A stretch of DNA of 42,161 nt from contig DYLP01000021.1 of NCBI GenBank assembly GCA_020722005.1, positions 1-42,161 of the forward strand. The letters are read 5' to 3'. Source of the DNA: Melioribacter roseus. GTDB taxonomy: Bacteria; Bacteroidota; Ignavibacteria; Ignavibacteriales; Melioribacteraceae. The first letter of the stretch is position 1. Each line of letters starts with the position of its first letter. Under the pieces are notes generated by a model. It worked only from the letters and a program-made list of their open reading frames with translations. It was not told the DNA's origin and did no database searches. This document shows positions 34,173 through 42,161 of the stretch, piece by piece. The translations under genes were made by a program, and so were the position numbers.

Positions 34173-36713
34173 ATGAAGTTCAATTACCGTTTTCTAATAT
34201 TAGCACTGCTCTTTGCTGTTTTCGTATTGCCTATTGAAAAAGCCAGTGCTCAGACGGGGGATACACTAGTCGTAGAATGGCAGGACCCGGTTACGGGTGA
34301 AGTAATAACAGATGCTCTTCGAAATGCCATAGAAAACGATGCAACCCGTCCAGAAGGACGTGTTTACAAATTATTACGCGGGGGATTCTACTGGGTATCT
34401 GAAAAAATTACATATTCAGATTTTCATCTTCGTCTCGTAGGTGAAAAAGGTGGTCCTACGGAATTCGACAATCCGCCTGTATTACAATTGGTCGGAAGAG
34501 CTGACGGAACTCATGCCGACCGTTTAATGCAGCCGAGCGCATCGCTTACGATGAAAAATATTTATGTTATAGGTTGCGATGAATTCGGTTCGCAAACATA
34601 TTACCAACCGATACAGCTCGACGCTAATGATTCGAGATTTGTATTTGACGGATGTATTTTTGAACGTACTAACTTTGCTCCCATTGCATTTACGGGAAAA
34701 AATAACGATATATTTATTACCAACTGCGTTTTTAGAAATATTCAAGGACACCCGGCCGATCAACAATGGCAGGGGCGCGGTGTTTCGATCTGGGCAGACC
34801 AGGACACTGTAATAGTTGAAAACAATACTTTCTTTAATATTAATATGACCGTATTTCAGCTTGAAGGGGGTGCGGCAAATTATATCAGATTTAATCATAA
34901 TACGATTGTGAATATTGGACGCACTCTCAATGCCGGCAACTGGTGGAAAGAAGCTTACTTTACAAACAACCTCTTTATTAATCCTTTCTGGCATGGTGAA
35001 GGTCATGCAGATATTACTGCTACTGGTCGCGATCCCCGCACAATTCCTGCTTCAATATTTGGTGTAGGTGCATTGCCAACAAAATACGGGCCTGAACAAG
35101 GTCGCCGTATTTTATTTTCAAATGCGTATGCATGGCGCGATCCTGAATTTGCCGCTTATTACGGAGATACAATCGTTGCACAACCTTTTGCCAGTTCAAT
35201 GACAAAGGAAGATTATTTTGACGTCTATGAAAATATGGTTATTAAAGATACTGTTTGGTTGAGCAGTAAACCAAATATTGGAACTTACACACCCGAAATT
35301 ATTAATGACATGATCCAGAATATTAAAGATATTCGCTCTAACACTCTACCAGCTCAAGAATATTTCTGGAAATTACCTATAGACAATATTACAGGGGAAG
35401 TTTGCAATGTATGTCCCAGCTGGCCACTACCTGAAGATTTTTCTTATACCGACGCTTCTCTTATGACAGCAAGTACCGATGGCTTACCACTGGGCGATCT
35501 TAACTGGTTCCCCGATAAAAAACAGATTTTTGAACAAAATAAAGACCAGTATATTGCTCAAATAGAAGCTATGGCAGGACCTGTCGTTGAGTATGAACCT
35601 CTTGCCGAGTACGAAGCTGAAAATGCAACTTTATCCGGCGATGCAGAAGTTAAAGAAGTTCAAGGTTTTGCATACTTCCAGATGGATGGTGGTGGATACA
35701 TTCAGTGGGATTTTGAATTGGCAGAAGCAGGGCAATATGATTTGAATATCTGGACAAATTTACGCGGGAATGGAACAAGAGGTCAACGCATTATAGTAAA
35801 TGACGTAAGTATTCACGATCCGATGGGATGGGGTGAATATATCTGGAGTCCCACTGAACAGCAAGCAAACATCTGGTATGGAAAATTCGATCCTAATGAA
35901 TGGGTCTGGACATTGATTAAACAAGAAGAAATTCTGGAAGCAGGTGCCTTAACTCTGCCCGCTGGACATAATACTATTCGCATTGAATCGTCGTGGGGCT
36001 ATCAAAATTTTGCTGGTATCGATGTAATTCCATCTGGAACAAATACTCCTGTAGTTCAACTGCGTATTCCGGATGCAACTTACGATCTTGTTACGCCTAA
36101 GGTAGAAGGTGCGGATTGGGTACCAAGTGGCTTCAGGTCAGTTGCAATGAATTCAAACGGTAGTGTTACTTTTGATGTTGATGCTCCCGCTAATGGTACT
36201 TATGCATTGAATATTCTCTTCCAGAACTACTCCGGTGCGCAAAATGGTAGTTTAAAGGTTGATGGTTCTGATATTGCTACTCTTTCATTTGAAAGCAAAG
36301 ATGATTCAACTGGTCTAGCATTATTGAGTGATAATTTCGAGTTAACCCAGGGTTCACACCAAATAACAATTTCTGCAAGCAATATCAATCTTGATAAGAT
36401 ACAATTATTAAAAGTTACTATTACTTCTCTAAACGAAAATGAGATTCCCACTGGTTATGCTCTCGAACAAAACTTCCCGAATCCGTTTAACCCGACTACT
36501 TCAATCAGATTTACACTCGCCAAACCTGAAGTCGTCAAGTTAACTGTCTATAATATTCTTGGACAAAAAGTGGCTACTCTGCTTAACGGTTCGATGACTG
36601 CAGGTCAACACATTGTTCATTTCAATGCTTCCAATCTTGCTTCAGGAATTTATTTCTATGGAATCGAAGCAGGCGACTTCAAAACATTCAAGAAAATGAT
36701 CCTCCTTAAGTAA
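34173..36713 (+). CDS. Surface beta-helix/CBM protein with T9SS sorting domain
   Basis: I start it at the ATG at 34173, 3 bp after GGAGGAG; a GTG at 34161 lies in front of that ribosome site and is unlikely. The 846-residue product has a signal peptide (ending KASAQ), a pectate-lyase-like right-handed beta-helix at about 40-330 (NIYVIGCDEFG, FDGCIFERTNFAPIAF, VENNTFFNINM), then a CBM6/35-like beta-sandwich at about 475-620 (YEAENATLSG, GGGYIQWDFELAEAGQYDLNIW), a further beta-sandwich at about 630-750, and a C-terminal T9SS domain (NFPNPFNPTT...MILLK). It may bind glycan for the adjacent TonB receptor, 53 bp upstream, in place of SusD, or have lyase activity; catalytic residues cannot be identified. 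Confidence 0.85.
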   Translation: MKFNYRFLILALLFAVFVLPIEKASAQTGDTLVVEWQDPVTGEVITDALRNAIENDATRPEGRVYKLLRGGFYWVSEKITYSDFHLRLVGEKGGPTEFDNPPVLQLVGRADGTHADRLMQPSASLTMKNIYVIGCDEFGSQTYYQPIQLDANDSRFVFDGCIFERTNFAPIAFTGKNNDIFITNCVFRNIQGHPADQQWQGRGVSIWADQDTVIVENNTFFNINMTVFQLEGGAANYIRFNHNTIVNIGRTLNAGNWWKEAYFTNNLFINPFWHGEGHADITATGRDPRTIPASIFGVGALPTKYGPEQGRRILFSNAYAWRDPEFAAYYGDTIVAQPFASSMTKEDYFDVYENMVIKDTVWLSSKPNIGTYTPEIINDMIQNIKDIRSNTLPAQEYFWKLPIDNITGEVCNVCPSWPLPEDFSYTDASLMTASTDGLPLGDLNWFPDKKQIFEQNKDQYIAQIEAMAGPVVEYEPLAEYEAENATLSGDAEVKEVQGFAYFQMDGGGYIQWDFELAEAGQYDLNIWTNLRGNGTRGQRIIVNDVSIHDPMGWGEYIWSPTEQQANIWYGKFDPNEWVWTLIKQEEILEAGALTLPAGHNTIRIESSWGYQNFAGIDVIPSGTNTPVVQLRIPDATYDLVTPKVEGADWVPSGFRSVAMNSNGSVTFDVDAPANGTYALNILFQNYSGAQNGSLKVDGSDIATLSFESKDDSTGLALLSDNFELTQGSHQITISASNINLDKIQLLKVTITSLNENEIPTGYALEQNFPNPFNPTTSIRFTLAKPEVVKLTVYNILGQKVATLLNGSMTAGQHIVHFNASNLASGIYFYGIEAGDFKTFKKMILLK

Positions 36714-36737
36714 TTTGATTCTCATTTCATTATTTTC

Positions 36738-36768
36738 AGACAGCCGGTTTTATGCCGGCTGTCTTTTA
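36738..36768 (+). terminator. Hairpin terminator between the T9SS protein and GH9 genes
   Basis: A 10-bp stem AGACAGCCGG / CCGGCTGTCT with loop TTTTATG is followed by TTTATTTAT. It lies 25 bp after the T9SS gene and only about 25 bp before the GH9 start, so GH9 expression depends on read-through or on a promoter embedded here. Confidence 0.82.
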
Positions 36769-36793
36769 TTTATATATATAAATCGAAAACCTC

Positions 36794-39211
36794 ATGCAAA
36801 CAAAAAAAATATTAATCCTTTTTTTACTTTTAGTTACTCAATTGTCAGCCCAATCGGGTAAATTATTTCTTAATGAAAAAAATTATTATGAATCAACGGG
36901 TTTCAATCTAACGGTCTTTGACGATTTTTACCTGGAAGGACACCAGGGCGGAATTACAATTATTTGCAATGACGAAAGAATAGCCGCTAATGGCGACTTG
37001 CGTCTTGAACCAACACCAGGTCAATGGTCACCAGTACCAAAGATGGGCAATAAAACCGTCGACAAAGAAAATCAAGCAATTAATGTAGAACTCTGGTATC
37101 CCGATTCTTCTAAAAACCGTAAGGGTTTCAATCCAATTATCTATCCCGACTTGAAATTTAAATACGAAATTAATACTGAACTAATCGACAAAGATCGTTC
37201 AATACTTGTAACCGTAAAAATTGATGAACCTCTACCAGAAGAATGGAAAGGTAAAATTGGTTTTAATCTGGAACTATTCCCCGGCTTCTTTTTTGGTAAA
37301 TATTACCTGGCAAATGGAAAACCAGGAGCTTTTCCAAGAGATCCACTACTTCGAGCTTCATCGGTTGATAGTCCTATGGTCCGATGTCGTGAATTTATAT
37401 TGAATCCGGATACAAAAAATAAAATTGCTATCACTAGTCTTATAAATGACATAGAATTATATGACGGTAGAATAAACCATAATAATGGGTGGTATATACT
37501 CAGAACGATAATTGATTCGGATAAAACAGGCGAAGTAATGCGTTGGGTTATTACTCCTTCTATCGATACTTCATGGCGCTACTCTCCGGTTATTAAAGTT
37601 TCACAATTGGGATATCATCCTATCCAAAAGAAATTTGCCATAATAGAAACAGACAAAAATTATACTCAAAAAGGCAGTATAAGACTTGAAAGAATAGAAA
37701 AGGATTCGGTAATTATTGTCAGAGACAAGATTACTCCAACTTATTGGGGCGAATTTTTACGATATAAATATTTTTTGTGGGATTTTGGTGATTTGGAAAA
37801 AGAGGGATTATATCAGATTGTTTATAATGACGGAGAAGAAAAGATTGTTTCGCACCAGTTCTTAATTAATAAAGAAATATATTCCCGTTATATCTGGCAA
37901 CCTACAATTGAATATTTCCTGCCAGTTCAGATGTGTCATATGAAAGTCAATGAAAATTATCGTGTATGGCACGGTCGCTGTCATCTGGATGACGCCGAAA
38001 TGGCTCCTATAAATTATAACCATTTTGACGGATACTTGCAGGGCGGCTCCACTTTAACAAAATACAAATCGGGTATGCATGTGCCGGGATTAAACAAGGG
38101 AGGATGGCACGACGCTGGAGATTTTGACCTGAGGATTGAATCGCAATCGGAAACAGTTTATAAATTATCTTTAGCTTACGAACTTTTTAATCCGCAGATA
38201 GACGTTACAACAGTTGACCAATCAACTCAAACAGTCGAAATTCACGTGCCCGACGGAAAAAATGATATACTTCAGCAAATAGAACATGGCTTACTTTCCA
38301 TTATTGGAGCCTATGAATCGATGGATAGATTATATAGAGGAATTATATGCCGTGATTTGAGGCAATATGTACTACTTGGAGATCCGGTTAATATGACAAA
38401 TAATATTCAAGACGACGATGATAGATTGGTCTTTACCGAGATAAATCCTGAACATGAAATGCTTACATCTCAAGCTCTGGCTGTTGCGTATCGGGCAATG
38501 AAGCATTATAATGAAGAACTCTCACAAAAATGCTTGAAGATTGCCAAAGAAATATTTGAAAGAGATTCATCAAATTTTAATGGGGAAAAGCTCAATGCTG
38601 CGGCAGAGCTCTTTTTATCTACTAAAGATGATAGATATAAAAATCTATTATTGGAAAATCGTTCTGAATTATTAAAAAATATTTATTCTCATACAATTGT
38701 AATAGGTAGAATAAAAGAAATTTTTGACGATGAATTTCAAAAAGAAATAGATAATAGCGTTGCTAAATTTTATCATCAGATTGTAGAATCTCAAAACGAA
38801 AATCCTTTCGGCGTTCCTTATAAACCTTATATATGGGGAGCCGGTTGGGGAATTCAAGCTTTCGGTGTATCGCAATTATTCCTCCATCTCTATTTCCCCG
38901 AAATTTTCAAATCAGATTATTTACTTAATGCCTTGAATTTTATGTTAGGCGTACATCCAGGTAAAAATAATGCTTCTTTTGTATCTGGAATCGGTGTAAA
39001 TTCCTTAACAACGGCTTATGGTTTTAATCGAGCGGATTGGTCTTATATACCTGGTGGAATTGGCAGTGGAACTGCTCTCATACGACCTGATTTACCAGAA
39101 CTTAAAGTATGGCCTTATTTGTGGCAACAGACCGAATATGTCCTTGGGGGTGGAACTACTGATTATATTCTGCTTGCCTTGGGAGCGAATAAAATTTTGA
39201 ATAATAAGTAA
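36794..39211 (+). CDS. Glycoside hydrolase family 9 endoglucanase-like enzyme
   Basis: GH9 enzymes are inverting hydrolases of cellulose, glucomannan and related beta-1,4-glucans. The 805-residue product has a signal peptide (ending LSAQ), an uncommon N-terminal domain of about 250 residues (GHQGGITIICNDERIAANGDLRLEP), an Ig-like CelD-N domain at about 270-365 (SPVIKVSQLGYHP), and the (alpha/alpha)6 catalytic domain from about 370. The catalytic-base motif GGWHDAGDFD has Asp at 440 and 443; the candidate acid is Glu781 in QTEYVLGGG. The ATG at 36794 has no evident ribosome site and lies just after a terminator. GH5 follows 12 bp downstream. Confidence 0.87.
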   Translation: MQTKKILILFLLLVTQLSAQSGKLFLNEKNYYESTGFNLTVFDDFYLEGHQGGITIICNDERIAANGDLRLEPTPGQWSPVPKMGNKTVDKENQAINVELWYPDSSKNRKGFNPIIYPDLKFKYEINTELIDKDRSILVTVKIDEPLPEEWKGKIGFNLELFPGFFFGKYYLANGKPGAFPRDPLLRASSVDSPMVRCREFILNPDTKNKIAITSLINDIELYDGRINHNNGWYILRTIIDSDKTGEVMRWVITPSIDTSWRYSPVIKVSQLGYHPIQKKFAIIETDKNYTQKGSIRLERIEKDSVIIVRDKITPTYWGEFLRYKYFLWDFGDLEKEGLYQIVYNDGEEKIVSHQFLINKEIYSRYIWQPTIEYFLPVQMCHMKVNENYRVWHGRCHLDDAEMAPINYNHFDGYLQGGSTLTKYKSGMHVPGLNKGGWHDAGDFDLRIESQSETVYKLSLAYELFNPQIDVTTVDQSTQTVEIHVPDGKNDILQQIEHGLLSIIGAYESMDRLYRGIICRDLRQYVLLGDPVNMTNNIQDDDDRLVFTEINPEHEMLTSQALAVAYRAMKHYNEELSQKCLKIAKEIFERDSSNFNGEKLNAAAELFLSTKDDRYKNLLLENRSELLKNIYSHTIVIGRIKEIFDDEFQKEIDNSVAKFYHQIVESQNENPFGVPYKPYIWGAGWGIQAFGVSQLFLHLYFPEIFKSDYLLNALNFMLGVHPGKNNASFVSGIGVNSLTTAYGFNRADWSYIPGGIGSGTALIRPDLPELKVWPYLWQQTEYVLGGGTTDYILLALGANKILNNK

Positions 39212-39223
39212 AGGAATTTATCG

Positions 39224-40330
39224 ATGGACAGGAGGGAGTTTATTAAATTTACTGGAATTCTTGGAGCAGGAGCGTTACTCAACGGATTGCCGAAGACCTT
39301 TGCGTCGGAGTTAAAGAATAGTAAAATTGACATTCCACGTTATATAGGTTTTAATCTTACTGAAAAAACAGGCGGTCTTGGTCCCCGTAGTAAATTCAAT
39401 GAAGAGGATTTTGAAATTATGGCAGAGTGGGGATTTAATTTTGCAAGAATTCCAATGTCGTATTGGAATTGGGCTTCGAAAGATAATTGGTACGAGATAA
39501 ACGAGGACGTATTTAATGATATTGATGAATTGATCGAGTTCGGGAAACAATATAAAATTCATATTAACCTCAATTTACATCGAATACCCGGATATTGTAT
39601 TAACGGCAGAAACCTGGAGCCGTATGACCTGTTTGAGGACACACCAGAAAATATGGAAAAAGCTCTTAATGCTGCCGTATTCCACTGGAAATATATTGCC
39701 AGACGTTATAGTGGAATCCCAAATTCTCGATTGAGTTTCGATTTGATTAATGAACCACCCAAAAATACCAATGTAAAAAGATACGTGGAAATTGTTAAAG
39801 CTCTCGTTGCGGGGATAAAAGAAGAAGACCCTGAACGCTTGATCGTTGCAGACGGAAGAGAAATCGGCAGATATCCTGTAATGGAATTAGCAGATATTGT
39901 GCCTATTCAAAGCACGAGGGGATACGACCCGATGAGTCTAAGTCATTATACTGCAACCTGGGTCCCGGAAGACGAATTCGAAACTTTTAATCCTCCTACC
40001 TGGCCCTTAAAAGCCGATAACGGAAAAATTTGGGATAAAGAAGCACTAAGAGTTAAATTAATCGACTCATGGATGCCACTCGTGGAGCAAGGTTCGCTTG
40101 TACACGTCGGTGAATGGGGATGTTACAATAAAACTCCGCATGATGTTTGCCTTAGTTGGATGGAAGATATTTTATCACTCTGGAAAGACGTTGGTTGGGG
40201 GCATGCAATGTGGAATCTCAAAGGCGATTTCGGCATATTGAATAGCGGCAGAAAAGATGTCAAATATGAAAATTACAAAGGCCATCAGCTTGACAGAAAA
40301 ATGCTCGAATTAATTAAAAAATATTTCTAA
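39224..40330 (+). CDS. Glycoside hydrolase family 5 (cellulase/mannanase)
   Basis: GH5 enzymes are retaining TIM-barrel hydrolases of beta-glucan or beta-mannan. The 368-residue product begins with a twin-arginine-type leader (DRREFIKF, then a hydrophobic stretch to about FAS), suggesting Tat export, unlike its Sec-exported neighbours. The acid/base is Glu177 in FDLINEPP and the nucleophile Glu297 in HVGEWG; HRIPGYCIN and SHYTATW also fit the family. AAGGA lies in front of the ATG. The substrate (glucan, glucomannan or mannan) is not fixed by these motifs. It forms an operon with GH9. Confidence 0.9.
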   Translation: MDRREFIKFTGILGAGALLNGLPKTFASELKNSKIDIPRYIGFNLTEKTGGLGPRSKFNEEDFEIMAEWGFNFARIPMSYWNWASKDNWYEINEDVFNDIDELIEFGKQYKIHINLNLHRIPGYCINGRNLEPYDLFEDTPENMEKALNAAVFHWKYIARRYSGIPNSRLSFDLINEPPKNTNVKRYVEIVKALVAGIKEEDPERLIVADGREIGRYPVMELADIVPIQSTRGYDPMSLSHYTATWVPEDEFETFNPPTWPLKADNGKIWDKEALRVKLIDSWMPLVEQGSLVHVGEWGCYNKTPHDVCLSWMEDILSLWKDVGWGHAMWNLKGDFGILNSGRKDVKYENYKGHQLDRKMLELIKKYF

Positions 40331-40653
40331 TAAAATAATGTATCTTATTGTTATTCAATAAATTAAATAAATCTATATAAGTTTCAATCAAACACGTAAA
40401 TTAAAAATTGATTTTTCATAGAATTACCGTAGATAGTTTTTTATAATTTCATTTTAAGCTATTAAAAAGAATGTTGTTATTTGAAAAATTAAGTAAATAA
40501 GTTCAACCCAAAATTGTCATTAGAAATTTGTTAAGTATACTTAAAATATTGATAAAAGGTAGATTAGAAAAACAACCTCTCTTATTTGAATTTATTTAAT
40601 TTTCATGATGATACACTTGAAAACAAGAAAATATTCGGTATCTAACTCATTTA
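40331..40653. other. AT-rich gap after GH5, no gene seen
   Basis: This is the first part of the 732-bp gap between GH5 and GH26. It is very AT-rich with stops in all frames, no hairpin with a T-run, and no recognisable promoter. Confidence 0.5.
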
Positions 40654-40800
40654 TTTATCGTGATAGGTAAAATTTATTATTTAATAGCCACACCCTTTAG
40701 GGTGTGGATCAAAAGTAGCATAAAAATTGGCTTCAGCCACATAGAATATACCAATTTTGGCTAAATCCACTAGATAAGCCTATTATTTATCCCGATAGAG
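40654..40800. repeat. Palindromic repeat element, possible MITE or IS200/IS605-type remnant
   Basis: A perfect 8-bp stem CCACACCC-TTTA-GGGTGTGG (40688-40707) is followed by TGGCT-TC-AGCCA (40728-40739) and by the inverted pair AAAATTGG (40723-40730) and CCAATTTT (40751-40758). The block is flanked by similar direct segments TTTATCGTGATAG (40654) and TTTATCCCGATAG (40786). No transposase frame is present. Confidence 0.55.
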
Positions 40801-41007
40801 AAAGCTTATTTACAGAATTAATAATACAAAGATAAAATTAAGAGCAAGATGCACAATACTCAAATATGGAAAATAAAAACACGAATTAGAAATAGAGGCA
40901 TTTCTAAGGATGAAGAATCTAACTCAATGATAATTTTATAGATATGAACATGTCAAGAGTACTGGTGAATTATCAGATTTCGATAAATTGGGTAAGGTAA
41001 GTTTAGG

Positions 41008-41031
41008 CAGCTTTTTATTTTAATAAAGCTG
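41008..41031. other. Hairpin ahead of GH26
   Basis: CAGCTTT and AAAGCTG form a 7-bp stem with a 10-nt AT loop, 32 bp before the GH26 start. It could sit in the leader of the GH26 transcript or be a weak terminator. The stretch 40801-41007 is AT-rich without a gene. Confidence 0.4.
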
Positions 41032-41062
41032 TATAAAATAATTTAACTAAAACGGAGTAACT

Positions 41063-42109
41063 ATGTTGGAAAAAATATTCTTATTCATTTTTCTTACTCT
41101 AACAGTTAATGCACAGCAAGATAAAAGTGTTATTAGGCCGGTAACCCCGAATGCTTCTCCTGAAGCCGTCGAGTTGCTAAACTATCTGTACTCGATTTCT
41201 GGGAAATATACTTTAGCAGGTCAACATTCCGTACCATTGCTGGGCTCGTTAAGATTACCTGCCGTCTACAAAGCAACTGGAAAATATCCTGCTCTATTTG
41301 GAGAGGACTTGGGATTCAGCGAACCAGGAACGTGGGACGGTATAAATTACAGACAACAAATAGTTGACGAAGCAATTAAACGCTACAATGAAGGATTTAT
41401 TATCACATTAATGTGGCACGCAGTACCTCCGAATATGGACGAACCTGTCGACTTCAGTTCGGCAATACAGAGTCAACTTACAGAAGATGAATGGAATGAA
41501 TTGATTACTGAAGGAACTGAATTGAACGAAAGATGGAAATCGCAGGTTGACGTAATTGCCTGGTTTTTAAAACAACTTAAATATGCCGGAGTGCCTGTTC
41601 TCTGGAGACCGTATCATGAAATGAACGGTGGATGGTTCTGGTGGGGAAAAAAGAATGGAGATAATGGTTATAAAAAACTTTATCGTATGCTTTTTGATAG
41701 GCTCGTAAATTTTCACAAGCTTAATAATTTGCTCTGGGTCTTTAATGCAAACGAAGTAAAACCTGGCGTCGACTCTTACGCAGAGTATTATCCCGGAGAC
41801 GATGTTGTAGATATTCTTGCCACAGACGTCTATTCTGAAGGATTTAATCAAGAAAATTACGATGAATTACTGGAGCTGGCTCAAGGTAAACCGATTGCAT
41901 TAGGAGAAGTAGGGGAAGTTCCTTCAATTGAAATATTGGATGAACAACCTAAGTGGGTCTGGTTCATGCTCTGGGGCGACCCGTTTAGCGGAATTCAAGC
42001 AAATCCAAAATTCTTCGAAATCTACAGTGACGAAAAAGTAATTACTCTTGATGAATTACCCTGGACAAACGTTGACACAATTAAAATTCACTATCCGATA
42101 TTAAAATAA
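41063..42109 (+). CDS. Glycoside hydrolase family 26 beta-mannanase
   Basis: GH26 enzymes are retaining endo-acting TIM-barrel hydrolases, mostly beta-1,4-mannanases. The 348-residue product has a signal peptide (MLEKIFLFIFLTLTVNAQQ), then a catalytic domain starting NASPEAVELLNYLYSISGKYTLAGQH. The acid/base is Glu186 in WRPYHEMNGGWFWWG, the hallmark of GH26 mannanases, and the nucleophile Glu282 in ALGEVGEVPS. WHAVPPNMD holds a further conserved substrate-side His. GGAG precedes the ATG. It has no binding module or T9SS domain, so it is likely periplasmic. With the AGE-family epimerase gene of the same locus it points to mannan breakdown. Confidence 0.93.
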   Translation: MLEKIFLFIFLTLTVNAQQDKSVIRPVTPNASPEAVELLNYLYSISGKYTLAGQHSVPLLGSLRLPAVYKATGKYPALFGEDLGFSEPGTWDGINYRQQIVDEAIKRYNEGFIITLMWHAVPPNMDEPVDFSSAIQSQLTEDEWNELITEGTELNERWKSQVDVIAWFLKQLKYAGVPVLWRPYHEMNGGWFWWGKKNGDNGYKKLYRMLFDRLVNFHKLNNLLWVFNANEVKPGVDSYAEYYPGDDVVDILATDVYSEGFNQENYDELLELAQGKPIALGEVGEVPSIEILDEQPKWVWFMLWGDPFSGIQANPKFFEIYSDEKVITLDELPWTNVDTIKIHYPILK

Positions 42110-42161
42110 GGTAATTATGTAAAAACCGGACTAACTATAAAAACAAGCTCTTAAATTGATC

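Noticed and set aside
34524-35006. 160-codon minus-strand frame inside the T9SS CBM protein gene
   Set aside because: It is the reverse shadow of a clear coding region with no ribosome site or family likeness.
34161-36713. GTG start at 34161 for the T9SS CBM protein
   Set aside because: The GGAGGAG ribosome site lies downstream of that GTG and is correctly placed for the ATG at 34173.

Overview
The window looks like a chromosomal segment of a free-living, AT-rich member of the Ignavibacteria (Bacteroidota/Chlorobi group), close in style to the polysaccharide-degrading Melioribacter type. This is inferred from three things. Two secreted proteins carry type IX secretion C-terminal sorting domains of the NYPNPFNPTT form. 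There are several TonB-dependent receptors with carboxypeptidase-regulatory-like N-terminal domains but no SusD partner. Promoter -7 elements often fit the Bacteroidota pattern TAnnTTTG. No species was confirmed.

Layout. (1) 0-3.3 kb: a TonB-dependent receptor diverges from a two-gene unit of secreted GlcG/HbpS-like and double-VOC proteins. (2) 3.3-3.6 kb: dense arrays of 7-bp repeats between converging genes. (3) 3.6-12.1 kb, minus strand: a fur-feoA-feoB-MBL hydrolase-M28 peptidase operon, then the LolCDE-type lipoprotein exporter genes. (4) 12.2-12.7 kb: a five-gene tRNA operon (Pro, Arg, His, Glu, Glu) with a clear promoter. (5) 12.9-14.6 kb: an acyltransferase with altered motifs and an unknown secreted, lipoprotein-like protein. 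(6) 14.6-25.7 kb: a phosphate-starvation region. A TonB receptor and a T9SS beta-helix protein form one unit; an OprP-like porin, pstS, pstC, pstA, two pstB genes and phoU form the next. Both units are preceded by TTAACA direct repeats with exact 11-bp periodicity in the same register to the -10. (7) 26.2-42.1 kb: a beta-mannan/glucan utilisation locus with a binding protein broken by one in-frame TAG, an SDR protein, secreted RraA-like and AGE-epimerase-like proteins, a TonB receptor, a T9SS beta-helix/CBM protein, and GH9, GH5 and GH26 enzymes.

How it works together. In the phosphate region, the receptor/beta-helix pair and the porin would bring phosphate or a phosphorus compound across the outer membrane. 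PstSCAB would then carry phosphate inward and PhoU would tune signalling. In the glycan region, exported GH26, GH5 and GH9 would cut mannan/glucomannan, the TonB receptor would import oligosaccharides, and the signal-peptide-bearing AGE epimerase would act on disaccharides in the periplasm.

The main candidates for something undescribed are the Pho-box-controlled receptor/beta-helix pair, the periplasmic epimerase set, and the heptamer arrays, one of which has overrun the 3' end of a coding gene.
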